NCBI RefSeq assembly: GCF_051020765.1
Contig: NW_027469101.1
Coordinates: 1 to 64,000 of the forward strand
DNA length: 64,000 nucleotides
Source: Lasioglossum baleicum
Taxonomy: Eukaryota > Arthropoda > Insecta > Hymenoptera > Halictidae
Direction: 5' to 3'
The notes under the pieces were generated by a model. That model did no database searches. It had not been told where the DNA came from and was given only the letters and a program-made list of their open reading frames with translations. This document shows positions 1 through 13,100 of the stretch, piece by piece; position 1 is the stretch's first letter; every line of letters begins with the position of its first letter. Both the position numbers and the translations under genes were made by a program.

Positions 1-3000
1 CTACCTTCTATGGTATTCGAACTGGTAATTACAAAGCTAGAGATATCCTGTCTTTCCCATAGTCATACCTGGTAATCCTTGGCTACATCCGCAAAACAGT
101 ATTGGTAATAGACACCTCAATTCACGGTTTGAATATTAATGCAGACCGCCGAGCAGCTGTGGAACGTTACAAATTGCTATAAAGTAAAACATATTGCTGA
201 AGACCATACCTTCCGCGAACCTCACCGTCTTCACCGAGAGTATAGCATTGTGTCAAGAGAAAGGAACTAGTATTCACTTCAGTGACGAGCACCTGAACCT
301 CATGCACGAATTAGAAAATTCAGGGTCAAACAGTTCGAGAAAGTTACCACACTCATTGAGAGTGGAACGGCGACGTCTATTGCTCCACCTATCCTGTGAT
401 TCCGAGTCTCGAACCAGGTATTCCGGTAGTCAATCTGCTGTACACTATTGTCAATGTACACCTCAATTCATTGTTTCAATATTAACGTAGAGCGCGAAAT
501 CGGCCAAGAACGTTACCAGATGGTATAATGCCAAGCGTTTTACCGAAGAACTTATCCACCGAAAAATTAACCCGCTGTATCGAGGGTACAACTTCGTGTC
601 CAGAGGAAGAAATTAGTATTCAATTCATTGGCGTGCACCCTATCTTCATGTATGAATGAGAAGTTTGAGGGCCAAACCTCTCGAGAACGTTGAAACCATC
701 TATGAGAGACGAACAGCTAAATCACAATGGCTTCACCATTCCTGCGATTCCGAAAGTCAAGCCTTGCATTCCAGGAACAAATCCGCTGAACAGCATTGGC
801 AATAGACACCTTGATCCCTGGTTTGAATATTAGAGTAGAGAGTCAAACCGGTGGAGAACATAAGCAACTGCTATAATGTTATAATATTTACTGAATATCT
901 TACCATCCCAGAACCTAACCCGCAGTAACGAGTGCCATGCCTAGAACTAACGGAAACAAAGTAGTAGGCATTATAGCAGAAGCACAGCTTATTTTCATAC
1001 ATAAATTGGAAGATCGTGTGTGGATCGGTTCGGGAATGTTATCACCTCCTTTGGGATTCGTACGGCTAAGTCGAAGACTCATCTATCCGGTGAATCTGAG
1101 AGTCATCTCAGGTAGTGCGGGAGTATGTCCGCCGGACAGTATTTGCAATGGACACCCTATGTCACGGTGTGATTATTAACGTAAACCGACAAGCCGTTCC
1201 AGAACGCTACATATTCGTATAAAGTCATTCATTTTCCCGAATACCGTACCTTCCGAGGACCTATCGCGTTGTAAAGAGTGTTCTGCTTAATGTTTACGGA
1301 AACAAATTAGTAGACGTGTTAGCAGACGGGCACCTTAACTTTATTTATGTATTAGACGATCGAGAGTCAGAGCGATCGAGAACGATACACAATTCCTTGA
1401 GATTCATATGGCTAAGACAATAGCTTCGCATATCCTGTGATTTCGAAAGTCAAACCAGATATTCCGAGAGCAAATGCGCTGAACAGTATTGGCAACATAT
1501 ACCTCACTTCACGGTTTGAATATTAAAGTAGGCCGTCAAGCCGCCGTATACCATTACCAGTTTGTGTAGGGTCAAACTTCACAGGGATTGCCTTGCGCTC
1601 CGATAAACAAATCCGCTCTATCGAGAGTATAGCTTCGTGTCTAGAGAAGCAAATTAGTATACATTTTGGTGACTGCACCTTGAAATCATGTATGAATTAC
1701 AATATCGACGGTCAAACCGTTCGAGGACGTTACGACCATTCTTGAGAGACGAACAGCTAACTCAATAGCGTCACCTATCCTGTGATATCCAAAGTCCAAC
1801 TAGCAATTCCGGAACAAGTCTGCTGTACAGTGTTGGCAACAGATACCTTAATTCATGGTTTGATCATTACGGTACAGCGTCAATCCCCTTGATGGCGTTA
1901 CCAATTTGTATAAAGTCAAACGTTTTACGGAAGACCTCACTCTCGGAAAGCCTAACGCACTGTATCGAGCGTATAAGATGGTGCTCAGTAGCAGAAATTA
2001 GTATAAATATTTGCTGGCGGACAAGTTTTGATCATGTATGAATAGCGAAATCGAGAATCAAAGCGTTCGAGAACGCTACCGCCTTCTTTGTGTGTCGAGC
2101 GGCTAAGTGAATAGCTTGACCTATCATGGCATTCTGGCAGTCATACCAGGTATACCTGGCGCAAATCCGCCGTGAAGTATTGGCAATGGCCGCCTCAATT
2201 CACGGTTTGAAGATTACAGTGGAGCGTCAAACCGATTGAGAGCGTTACAAATTCGTATAAAGTCAAATGTTCTACCGGAGAACTCACCCGCCGGAAAATA
2301 AACCACCTGTGTGGAGATTATACCTTTGGGTTCAGAGGATTTATCAAGAATACGTTTTACCGACGGATTCCACACTTTCGTGTATAAATTGGCAGACCAA
2401 TTGTCTAACCGTTCCAAAATGTTACGACCTTCATTATGGTTCGAAGGGATATGTCAATAGCTTCACCTATCCTGTGAATCCGATAGTCAAACCAGGTATT
2501 CCGGAAGTAAATCTGCTGTGCAGTATTGGCATCATACACCCTATTTCTCTGCATAAATAATAAATTCCAGAGTCAAGCCGATGTAGAACATTAGGAATTG
2601 GTATAATGTAATTCTTTTAACCTATACCTTACCATCCTGAAATCTAACCCGCTGCAGCGATTGTCTCGCTTAGTGCTCATGGAAATAAATTGGTAAAGAT
2701 TTTAGCAGACGGACACCTATTATTTATCTGTCAATAGGAAAATCGAGGGCCAATCCGTTGCGAGTATGTTACCATCCTCTTCGATAGTGGATCGCATAAG
2801 TGAATATTTTCACTTATTTTACGATTTCGAGAGTCAAATGAGGCACTTCGGGAGTAAATCCTCGGATGTATATTGGTAGTAGACACCTTATTTCACTGCA
2901 TGTGTATTAATGTTGGGACTCAAGCAGTCGGAGAACATTACGAATTGGTATAATGTAATACTTTTAACTAATACCTTACCTTCCTGGAACCGAACCAGCT

Positions 3001-6000
3001 GCAGCGACCATCTTGCTTAATATACATGGAAACAAATTATTAGAGATTTTAGCAGACGGGCACCTTATTTTCACATATAAATCGGAAGCTCGAGGGTCAA
3101 ACCGTTCGAGAAAGTTACCACCTTGATTGAGACTCGACCGGTTAAGTCAAAAGCTTCACCTATCCAGTCATTCCCAGAGTCAAACAAGGTATGCCGGGCG
3201 TATATCCGCGGAAGGGTTTTTACCCTCGACACATGAATTGACGGATGGAATATTAAAATAGAGATTCAAACCATTTGAGAACGTTACCAATTGGTATGAA
3301 GACATGCATTTGACCGAATACCTTACCTTTCGAGAACCTAACCCGCCGTATCGACTGAATAAATTCGTATTGAGGGAAGTAAATCAATAGACATTTTAGT
3401 GACCCCACCGTAATTTCATGGATGAATAAGAAGATCGAGAGTCATGCCTTTCGGGATCGTTACCACCTTGTTTGGGATTCGCACATGTAAGTCAATATCT
3501 TCTCCTATCCTGTGATTCCGAGGGTCTAACCAGGTATACCTGTAGTAAATTCTGTATACATTATTTGCAATATTCACCCTAATTCACAGTATAAATATTA
3601 ATGAATACAGTCAAACCGTTGTACAATGGTACCTATTGGTACATAGTCAAATTTTTTCCCTCCGAGGTCCTAGCCCGCTGTATCGAGAGTATAACTTCGT
3701 GTTCAGAGTACGAAATTAGTATTCATGTTAGTGACCTTATCGTCAAGTATGAGTCAAAATATCGAGGATCAAATCGTTCCCGAACGTTACCACCGTCCTT
3801 CAGATTCGAACGACTATGTCAACAGCTTCACTTATCCCATGATTTCGAGAGTAGATCCAGTTATTCCAGGAGTAAATCGGTTTTCCGCTTTGGCATTAGA
3901 CACCCTACTCCACGGTATAAATTTTAAAGCACGGGGTCAAACCGTTGCTGATCGTTAGCTTTTGCTATAGATTCAAACTTTTTTCCGAAGGCTTTAACTC
4001 CCTAGAACGTATCGCGCTGTATCGAGAGTATAACTTCGAGATCAGAGAACCAATTACGTGCATCAATAAGAAGATCGTGCGACAAACCGCTCGAGAACGT
4101 TATCCCATTTCTTGGCAATCGCACAGCTAAGTCAATAGCTTCACCTATTCCAATATTCCAATAGTTAAACCATGTATTCCGGGAGTAACTCCGCTGAACA
4201 GTATTGGAAATTGACACCGTAATGCACGGTTTCATTTTTGTCGTAATGCGTCAAACCGTTGCAGAACGTTACCTATTCGTATAAATTCATTCTTTTTACC
4301 GAATACCTTAACTTCCGAGATCATAGCTCGCTGTAACGAGTGTCTTGCTTAATGTTCTCGAAAACATATTTGTAGACATTTTAGCAGACAGACACCACAT
4401 ATTCGCGTATACATATGAACAGCGAGAGTCAAGGCGTTCTGGAATGTTATCAACTTCTGTAAGAGTCGAGCGGCTAACTCAATTGCTTCATCTATATTGC
4501 GAATTCGAGAGTCACACCAGGTATTCCGCGACTAAACCCGCTGTTCAGAATTAGTATTATACACCCTATTCCATGGTATAAATATTAATGAACAGGCTCA
4601 AACGTTACCTGTTGCCAATCAGTCAAACATTTTACCGAAGACCTCACCTTCGGAGTAGCTAATCCACTGGTTTGTGAGTATATCATGGTGTTCAGAGGAA
4701 CAAATTGGTATACATTTTAGTCACGGGAACCATCATTTCATGAATGATTTAGCAGATCGTGCGTCAAAGCGTTAGAGCACGTTACGACCATCTGTGGGAG
4801 TCGAACTACTAAGTGAATAGCTCCACATATCCTGTGATTACTAGGGACAAGCAGGTATGACGGTAGCAAATCCACTACCAGTATTGGCATTAGATACCAT
4901 AATGCACGGTTTGAATATTAAAATAGAGTGTCAATCCGTTGTTTATCGTTACCTACTCGAATAGAGTCAAATATTTACCTACGGCCTTACTTTCCAAGAA
5001 CCTAACGCTCTGTAGCGAGTGTCATGCTTAGGATTCACGGAAACAAATTAGTATACATTTTAGTGGGAAGCACCTTAATTCCATTCATGAATAAGTTGAT
5101 CGAGTGCTAATCCATTCGACAACATTACCACCTTCTATGAGAATAGCGCATCTATGACAATAGCTTCACCTATACTGAGATCCCGAGAGTCACACCAAGT
5201 ATATAAGGCGTAAATCCGCTGTACAGTATTGGCAATAGACACCTTAATTCACGGTTTCAATATTAAAGTATAGCATCAAACCGTTTGAGAACATTACCAA
5301 TTGGTAAAAGGAATTACTCTTTACCGGATACCATACCTACCGAGAATATACCTCGCTGTTCATGGATATAACATCGTGGTCAGAGAAGCAAATTAGTATA
5401 CATTTTAGTGACGGGCATTCTCAATTTCATCTATGAATTAAAAGGACGAGTGAAAACCGTTCGAGAAAGTAACCACCGTCTTCGAGCGTAGAGCAGCTAC
5501 GTCATTAGCTTCGCCTATCCTGTCATGTCGAGAGACAAGCCAGGTATTCCGCTACTAAACCCGCAGTACTGTATTGGAATTACATATGCTATATCATGTT
5601 TTAAATATTAAGGAATAGAGACATACCATTGTAGAACGTTACTTAGTGGTATAGAGTCAACCTTTTTGCCGAAGGCTTTACCTGCTGAGAACCAATCCCG
5701 CTGTATCGAGAGTATGACTTCATGTCCAGGGAAGCAAATTTGCATATCTTTAAGTGACGGCGCCCTTAATTTCATGTGTGAAGTAGAAGATCGAGAGTCA
5801 AGCCGTTGGAGAACGATACCAACTTTCTTCAGAGTCGCACAGGAAAGTCAATACCGCCACCAACCCTACGATGCTGAGGGTCGAATCAGGTATTCAGGGT
5901 GTAAATCTGCGGAACAGTATTGGAAACACACATCTTAATTCACGGTTTAAATATTCAAGCAGGCCGTCAAACCGTAGGGGAACATTACCTATTCGTGTAG

Positions 6001-9000
6001 GAGCAAACTTCTCACAGAATGCCTTACCCTCCGGAATGCTGACCCACTTTACCGAGAGTATATCACCGTGTTCATATGTACGAACTAGTGTACATTTAAG
6101 TGTTGGGCACCTTAATTTCATGCATGAATTAGAAGATCCAGGGTTAAACGGTTCGCGAACGTTACCACTTTCACTGAGAGTCGAACGGCTAAGTCATTCG
6201 TTCCACCTATCCCGTGATTCGGAGAGGCAAACCAGGTACTCCGGGAGGAAGAGCGCTGAACAATATTGCCAATAGTCACCTTAATTCACGGTTTGAACAA
6301 AAAAATAAATCGTCGATACCATTTGAAAACAGTGGCGGTTGGCTTAAAGTCAAACACTTTACAGATGACCTTATCTTCGGAGGTGCTAACTTGCCGTTTC
6401 TGGAGTACAACTTCGTACTGCGAAAATGAAATTTGTCTTACTTTCAGTGACGGGCACCTTAACTTCATGTACGTACTAGAAGTTCGAGGGAAAACTACTC
6501 GACTACTTTGACACAATCTGTTAGAGACGAAAGGCTAAGTCAGTATCTTCACCCATCCTGCGATTCCGAGAGACAAACCAGATATTCTGGGAGTAAATCC
6601 ACTGAACTGTATTGGCGCTAGATACCTTAATTCACGGTTTGAATATTAAAGTAGGGAGACAAGCCGCAAAAGAACTTTACCAATTCGAATGACGACATTC
6701 TTCGTACAGGACACCCTACTTCCCGTGAAGCTAACCCACTGTATCGAGGGTATGACGCCGTTTTCGAAGAGACAAGTTACCATATATTTTATTGACGGGA
6801 AGCGTAATTTCATCTATGAATTTCAAGATCGAGGGTCAACCGGTCCGAAAACGTTACCACCTTCATCTAGAGTTGAACTGCCATGTCAGTAGCTTCACTT
6901 ATCCAGCGGTTCCGAGAGAAAAATCACGTATTCTTGGAGTATATCCGCTGAACAGTATTGGCCATTGACTCCTTAATGCAGGGTTTGAATATTAAAGTAG
7001 AGCGTCAATCTGCTTGAGAGCGTTGCCATTGGTATAACGACAAATATTTTACCGATGGTCTTACCTTCCGAGATCCAGACCCGCTGCACAGAGAGTAACA
7101 CCTCGTGCTCAGAAACAGTAGTTAATATTCGTTCCCGTGACGGTCATCTTAACTGCATGTGTGAATTAGAACGTCGGGCGTCAATCATTTCGAGATTGTT
7201 ACCAACTTCCTGGAGAGCCGAACGGCTCAGTCAAAAGCTCCACCTATCCTATGAATCCGAGAGTCAAGCCACGTTTGCGGGAGCAAATCCGCTTTACAGC
7301 ATTGGTAATAGACTCCATCATTCACGGTTTAAATATCAAAGCAGAGTACCAAACCATTAGAGAACGTTACCAATTTGTATCGAGTCAAACCATTTACCGA
7401 AAGCCCTACCTGTGGTCAATCTAACCCGTTGTATCGATAGTATAACTTCGTGTTCAGAGAACGACATTAGTATACATTTTTCTGATGGGCATACTAATTT
7501 TGTGTACGAATTGGAGGATCGAGTGTCAAACCGTTCGAGAACGATACCACCCTCTTTGAGAGTCGAACATATAAGTCAATAGCTCCACCTACACAGTGAT
7601 TCCAAGGGTCAAACCAGGTATGCCGAGAGTAAATCCGCTGAAGAGGGTTGGCAATGGATACGTTAATGCGCGGAGTGAATACTAACATAAAACGACACAC
7701 CGTGAGAGAACGTTATCAGTTGGTATGAAGTCAAACGAACCATCGAACGCCGTACCTGCCGAGAAGCTAATCCGATATATCGAGAGCATAGCTACATGTA
7801 TAGGGGAACACATGAGTATACAATTTAGTTACGGCACCGTAAGTTCATGCATGAATTAGAAGATTGAGTGTGTAACCGTTCGAATTCGTTACCACCTTCT
7901 CTGAGAGGCGAGCTGCTAAGCCAATAGCTTCACCCATCCAATTTCCGAGGCGCAGACCAGGTATTCCGGAAATAAATCTGCTGAACAGTATTGGTAATAG
8001 ACACCTTAATTCACCGTCAAGCCGTTGTGGGACAATACCAATAGCTGTAGGGTCAAACTTCTTGTAGAATGCCTTACCCTCCGAAAAACTAACTCGCTGG
8101 ATCGAGAGTATAACACCGTATTTAGAGGTACGTTCTAGTACACAATTTAGTGACGAGCACCATATTTCCATGCATGAATAAGAAGATCGAAAGTCAAACC
8201 GTTGGAGATCGTTACCATTTTTCGTGAGAGTCGCATACCTAAGTCAATAACATCACCGATACCCCGATACTGAGAGTCAAACAAGGTATTTCGGGAATAA
8301 ATCCAGTGAAGGGTATTGGCGTTGACACCATAATTCACGGTATGTATATTATGGTAGAGCGTCAATCCGTTTGAGAATGCTACCAATTGCTATAACGTCA
8401 AATGACTTACTGACGAACTTACCCTCCAAAAGCCTATCGTGCTGTACTGCCGCTGTACAGTCCTGGCAGTAGACACCTTAATTCACAGTATGAATATTAA
8501 GGTACGGAGTCAAACCGTGGGTGAACATTACCAATTGTTATAATGTCACTCTCTTAACCGAATACTTTACCTTCCGATAATCTAACCTGCTGTATGGAGT
8601 GTCTTGCTTCGTCTTCACAGAAACAAATTACAATTCATTTTATTGACAGGCTCCGCAATTCCATATATGAACAATAAGATCGATACTCAATGCGATCGAT
8701 AACGTTACCACCAATATTTAGATTCGCACAACTGAGACAATGGCTTCACCTATCCAGTGATTGCGAGGGTCGGACCAGGTCTTCCGGGCGTCAATCCGCA
8801 TAGAAGTACTAACAGTACGCACGTTAGTTCACAGTATTAATATTAAAGTAGAGTGTCAAGCCGTTGTATAACGTTACCCATTTGTATAGTGCCAATCTCT
8901 TTATGGAAGGCTACCACAGGATAACAAAACCCTCTGTATCGAGAGTATAACTTCGTGTTCACAGATACAAATTTAACGCCTATTTTATCAGGAGCACCTT

Positions 9001-10173
9001 AATTTCATGTATTAATTAGAATATCAAGGGTAAAACCGATAAAGAACGGTACCACGCTTTTCACAGTCGAACTGCGAAGTTAATAACTTCACCTATCCCG
9101 TGATTCTGAAAGTCCACCTGTTATACCGGGAGTAAATCCGCTGAACTATATTGTCAGTAGGCACCTTAATTCACGGTATGAATATTAAAGTAGAGAGTCA
9201 AACCGTTGGAGAACATTAGCAAATGGTGTAACGTCAAAAATTTACAGGATACCTTGCCGTCCAGGAAAATAGCCCGCTGTAGCGAGTGTCACGCTTAGAG
9301 CACACGAAAAGAAATTAGGAGATATTTTTGTAAGCGGACTCATTATTTTCATGTATGAAGAGAATAATCGGGAGTCAAGCATTTCCAGAACGATACCACC
9401 TTCTTTGTGAAATCGCACAACTAACACAATAGCTTCATCTATCCTGTGAATCCGAGAGTCAAGCCAGGTATTTCTGGAGTACAACCGCTGATCAGTACTG
9501 GCGATAGAAATCTTAATTCACGAATTGATTATTAAAGTAGATCGTACAACTGTTTTAGAGCGTCACCAATTGTTATGAAATCAAACATTTTACAAAAAGC
9601 ATTCCCGTCCGAGAAGCAAGCCCGTCGTATCGAGAGTATAGCTTCGTGTTCAGAGAATCACATTTGTGTACATTTTAATGACTGCACCTTACCTTCGTAT
9701 ATGAATTAGAAGATCGAGGGTCAAACCGATCGAGAACTTTATCACCCTATTTGAGAGTCGATTGGCTACGTCAATAGCTTCATCTATCCCATGATTCCTA
9801 GATTCAAACCAGGTGCCCAGGGAGTAAATTCGCTGTACCGTATTGGCAATAAACACCTTAATTCACGGCATGAATATTAAAGAAGACAGTCAAACCGCTG
9901 TAAAACGTTACCAATTGCCGTAAAGTCACACGCTATACCGGAGACCTTACCTTCCGCGAAACTCTCCCGCTTCATCGAGAGCATACCTTCCTGCTCAGAG
10001 AAAGAAATCAGTAGACATTTTAGTGACGGGCACCTTAATTTTATGAACGAAATAGAGGATCGAGTTTCAAACCGTCCGAGAATGTAATCACATTCTATGT
10101 GAGTCGCACATCTAAATCAATAGCTGCACATATCCTGTGACTGCGAAAAGTAAATCAGGTACTCAAGAATATA
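1..10173 (+). repeat. Satellite A array, block I (~345 bp monomer)
   Basis: About 29 head-to-tail monomers of ~345 bp, all in one orientation; the window opens inside a unit. Landmarks recurring every ~345 bases are TTCACGGTTTGAATATTAA (near 122, 1509, 2203, with variants between), GTCAAACCGTT followed by GAGAACGTTACCA (twice per unit), CTATCCTGTGATTCCGAGAG, and CAGTATTGGCAATAGACACC. Units differ from each other at a large fraction of sites by eye. Both subtypes occur: A1 (TATCGAGAGTATAACTTCGTG in mid-unit) is the more common, and A2 (GCGAGTGTCTTGCTTAG in the same place) is seen near 920, 1270, 2650, 3000, 4330, 5010, 8590 and 9280. No regular higher-order pattern is visible. The block stops abruptly at 10,173, in the AGTAAA part of the unit, where the array inverts. 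No gene is seen; open frames of 60-134 codons here are repeat shadows. The function is that of satellite DNA in general, and nothing specific is visible. Confidence 0.93.
8333..8482 (+). repeat. Collapsed A unit, about one half-unit long
   Basis: The two TTCACGG landmarks flanking this unit are only about 148 bases apart instead of ~345. The sequence jumps at 8,441-8,459 from the CGCTGTA of the first half-unit to the CGCTGTACAG of the second half-unit. The missing ~197 bases are roughly one half-unit. CGCTGTA is present at both homologous positions of a normal monomer, so the loss looks like recombination or slippage between the two related halves. The neighbouring units are of normal length. 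Confidence 0.7.
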
Positions 10174-13100
10174 CCGCGAATTGATGTGTCTAGAGCCAAT
10201 ACCTTTCTGCGGACTTACTCCCGGAGTAGCTGTGCTTGGCTCCTGGAATCACAGGAGAGGTGGAGCTTGTGAATTACTTCTGCGTCTCTCAGACAAGGTG
10301 GTATCGTTCTGGAACGATTTGACCTCGTATCTTTTAATTCATACATGAAATTATGGTGCCCATCACTAATATGTATGCTAATGTCCTTCTCTGACTACGA
10401 AGTCATACTTTCGATGCAGCTGGTTAGGTTTCTCGGAATGTAAGGCTGTCGGTAATAAGGTTGTCTTCATACAAATTGTTTACGTTATACATGGTTCGAC
10501 TTTATACTTTAGCGTTTATACCGTGAATTGTGGCGCCCAACGCCAATACTATTCAGCGGATTTTCTCCCGGAATATCTGGTTTGAGTCTCGGAGTCATAG
10601 GCTACGTGGAGGTTCTAACTTAGATGTGCGGCTCTCAAGAAACGTGGTATCGTTCTCGAAAGGTTTGACTCTTGATCTGCTTATTCGTACACCAAATTAC
10701 GCTGGCTGTCACTCAAATATGTACTAATTTTGTTTCCCTGGCAACGAAGTTATACTGCCAATACAGCGGGTTAGATTCTCGGAAGATATGGTCGTCGGTA
10801 AAAAGTTTGACTGTATAGTAACAGGTATCGTTCTACAACGGTTTGACACTATACTTTAATACTCAGACCATGAACTAGGGGTCTATTGCCAATACTATTC
10901 CGTGCATTTCCTCCCAGAATACCCGGTTTGACTCGCGGAATAATTGGATAGATGGTGCTAATGATTTAGCTGTGTGCCTCTCGAAGAACGTGCTACCATT
11001 CAGGAACGGTTTGACACGCGACCTTCTAATCCATACATGAAATTAATGTGCTCGTCACTAAAATGTATACCAATTTGTTACTCTGAAAACCATGTTATAC
11101 TGTCGACACGGCGGGATACCTTCTCGGAAGGCATGGCCTTCGGTAAGAAGTTTGACTCCATACCAACCAGTAACGTTCTACATCGGTCTTACACGGTACT
11201 TTAACACTAGTACCGCGAATTAGGGTGCCTATTGCCACTACTGTCCAGCGAATTTACCCCCGGATTACCTGGTTTGCCCATGGCATCACAGGATAGGTGA
11301 AGTTATTAACTTATCCGTTCGAATCTCAAAGTGGAATGCAACGTACTCGAAGCGTTGGACCGTCAATCATCTAATTCTTACATGAAATTAAGGTGCCGCC
11401 ACTAAAATGTACACTAAATCGTTCTGCACCATGTTATACTCTCGATACAGCGGGCTAGTTCTTTGGAGGGTAAGGCCTTCAGCAAAGCGTTTGACCGTAT
11501 CCCAATTTGTAACTTTGTCAAACGGTTTGACGATCATATTCAGTACCCATACCGTGAACTGAAGCATATGTTGCCTATACAGTAGAGTTTAATTGCCCCA
11601 GGAAATTCTGGTTTGACACACTGACACGCAGGATAGGTAAAGCTATTGACGTAGCCGTCAGACTCTCGAGGATGGTGGTAACCGTCTCGAACGGTTTGAC
11701 CTTCGATCCTCAAAATCATACAGGAAATTACGGGGCGCATCGTTATGAAGTTTACTAATTTGTTCCTCTGAACACGATGTTATACGCTCGACACTGCGTG
11801 TTAGTTGTTCAGAGGGAAAGTGTTCTGCAAATAATTTCACTCTAAACCAATAGGTAATGATCTACAACGGCTTGACGGCCTGCTTTAATATTCAGACCGT
11901 GAATCAAGGTGTCTATTGTCCATACCGTTCAGCGTATTTTCTCGTTAAATGCCGGGGATGACTATCGGAACCACAGGATAGGTGAAGCTACCCTGTTCCC
12001 GAAAGGTTTGACAATTCATCTTCTAACTCATATGTGAAATTAAAGTGCCCGTTACTAAAATGTATACTAATTTGTATCTCTCATTACGAAGTTATTCTCT
12101 AGATACCGCATATTAGGCTCTCGGAGGGAAGGACTTTGGTAAAACTTTTGTCATTGTACCAATATGTAAAGTTCTACAAAAGTTAGACTGTGTACTTTAA
12201 TATTTATACCGTGAATTAAGGTTTCCACTGCCTATACTCTTCAGCGTATTTACCTTCGTATTACTTGGCGTGGCTCTCGTAACTGCACGATGGGTGATGC
12301 TATTGACATACCTGTTCGACTCTCAAAGTGGGTGGTAACGTCCTCGAACGCTTTGACTCTAGATGTTGATATTTATACACAAAAATGAGGTGTGCGTCCA
12401 CTAAAATGTCTACTAATTTGTTTCAGTGAGGAACAAGCGTGATACTAGCTACAGAGGGTCCGGTTCCCGGAAGGTAAGGTATTCGGCAAGAAGAATGACT
12501 TAATACGAATTGGTAATGTTTCATCGATGGTTTGACATCCCATTTCAATACTCATACAGTGAATTAGGGTATCTATTGCCAATACTGCTCAGTGGGTTCA
12601 CTCCGGGAGTACCTGGTTTGACACTCGGAATCGCACGATGGGTGAAGCTATTGACGCAACCGTTCGACTCCCGAAGAAGCTGGTATCGTTCTCGAACTGT
12701 TTGATACTCGATCTTCCAATTCATATATAAAATTACCGATCCCGTCACTATAATCTTTACCAATATGATTCTTTGATTACGATGTTATACCCACCGCGCA
12801 TTGGGATGAATTCCTGGAAGGTACGGTATCCGTTATAAGGTATAACGTTATACCAATTTGTAGCATTCTCAAACGGTTTGACGCTCTACATTAATATTCA
12901 TACCGTAAATTAAGGTGACTATTGCCCATACTTTTCAGGGGATTTAGTTTAGGAATACCTAGTTTGGCTGTCAGAATCACTGGATAGGTGTAGCTACTGA
13001 CTCAGCCGTTCGAATCTCAAATAGGGCGGTAACGTTCTCGATCGGTTTGACACTTTATCTTCCAATTCAAAGATGAAGTTAGCGAAACCGTCACTAAAAT

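Noticed and set aside
5871..6275. Recurring open frames of 60-134 codons in family A with similar peptides
   Set aside because: The same two reading frames recur because the A consensus happens to lack stops for ~200-300 bases. Other units break them with frameshifts and stops at random, so there is no sign of coding selection.
1..10173. CRISPR-like regular repetition
   Set aside because: Period ~345 with no conserved short repeat plus unique spacer; the entire unit is repeated. This is ordinary tandem satellite structure in a eukaryote.
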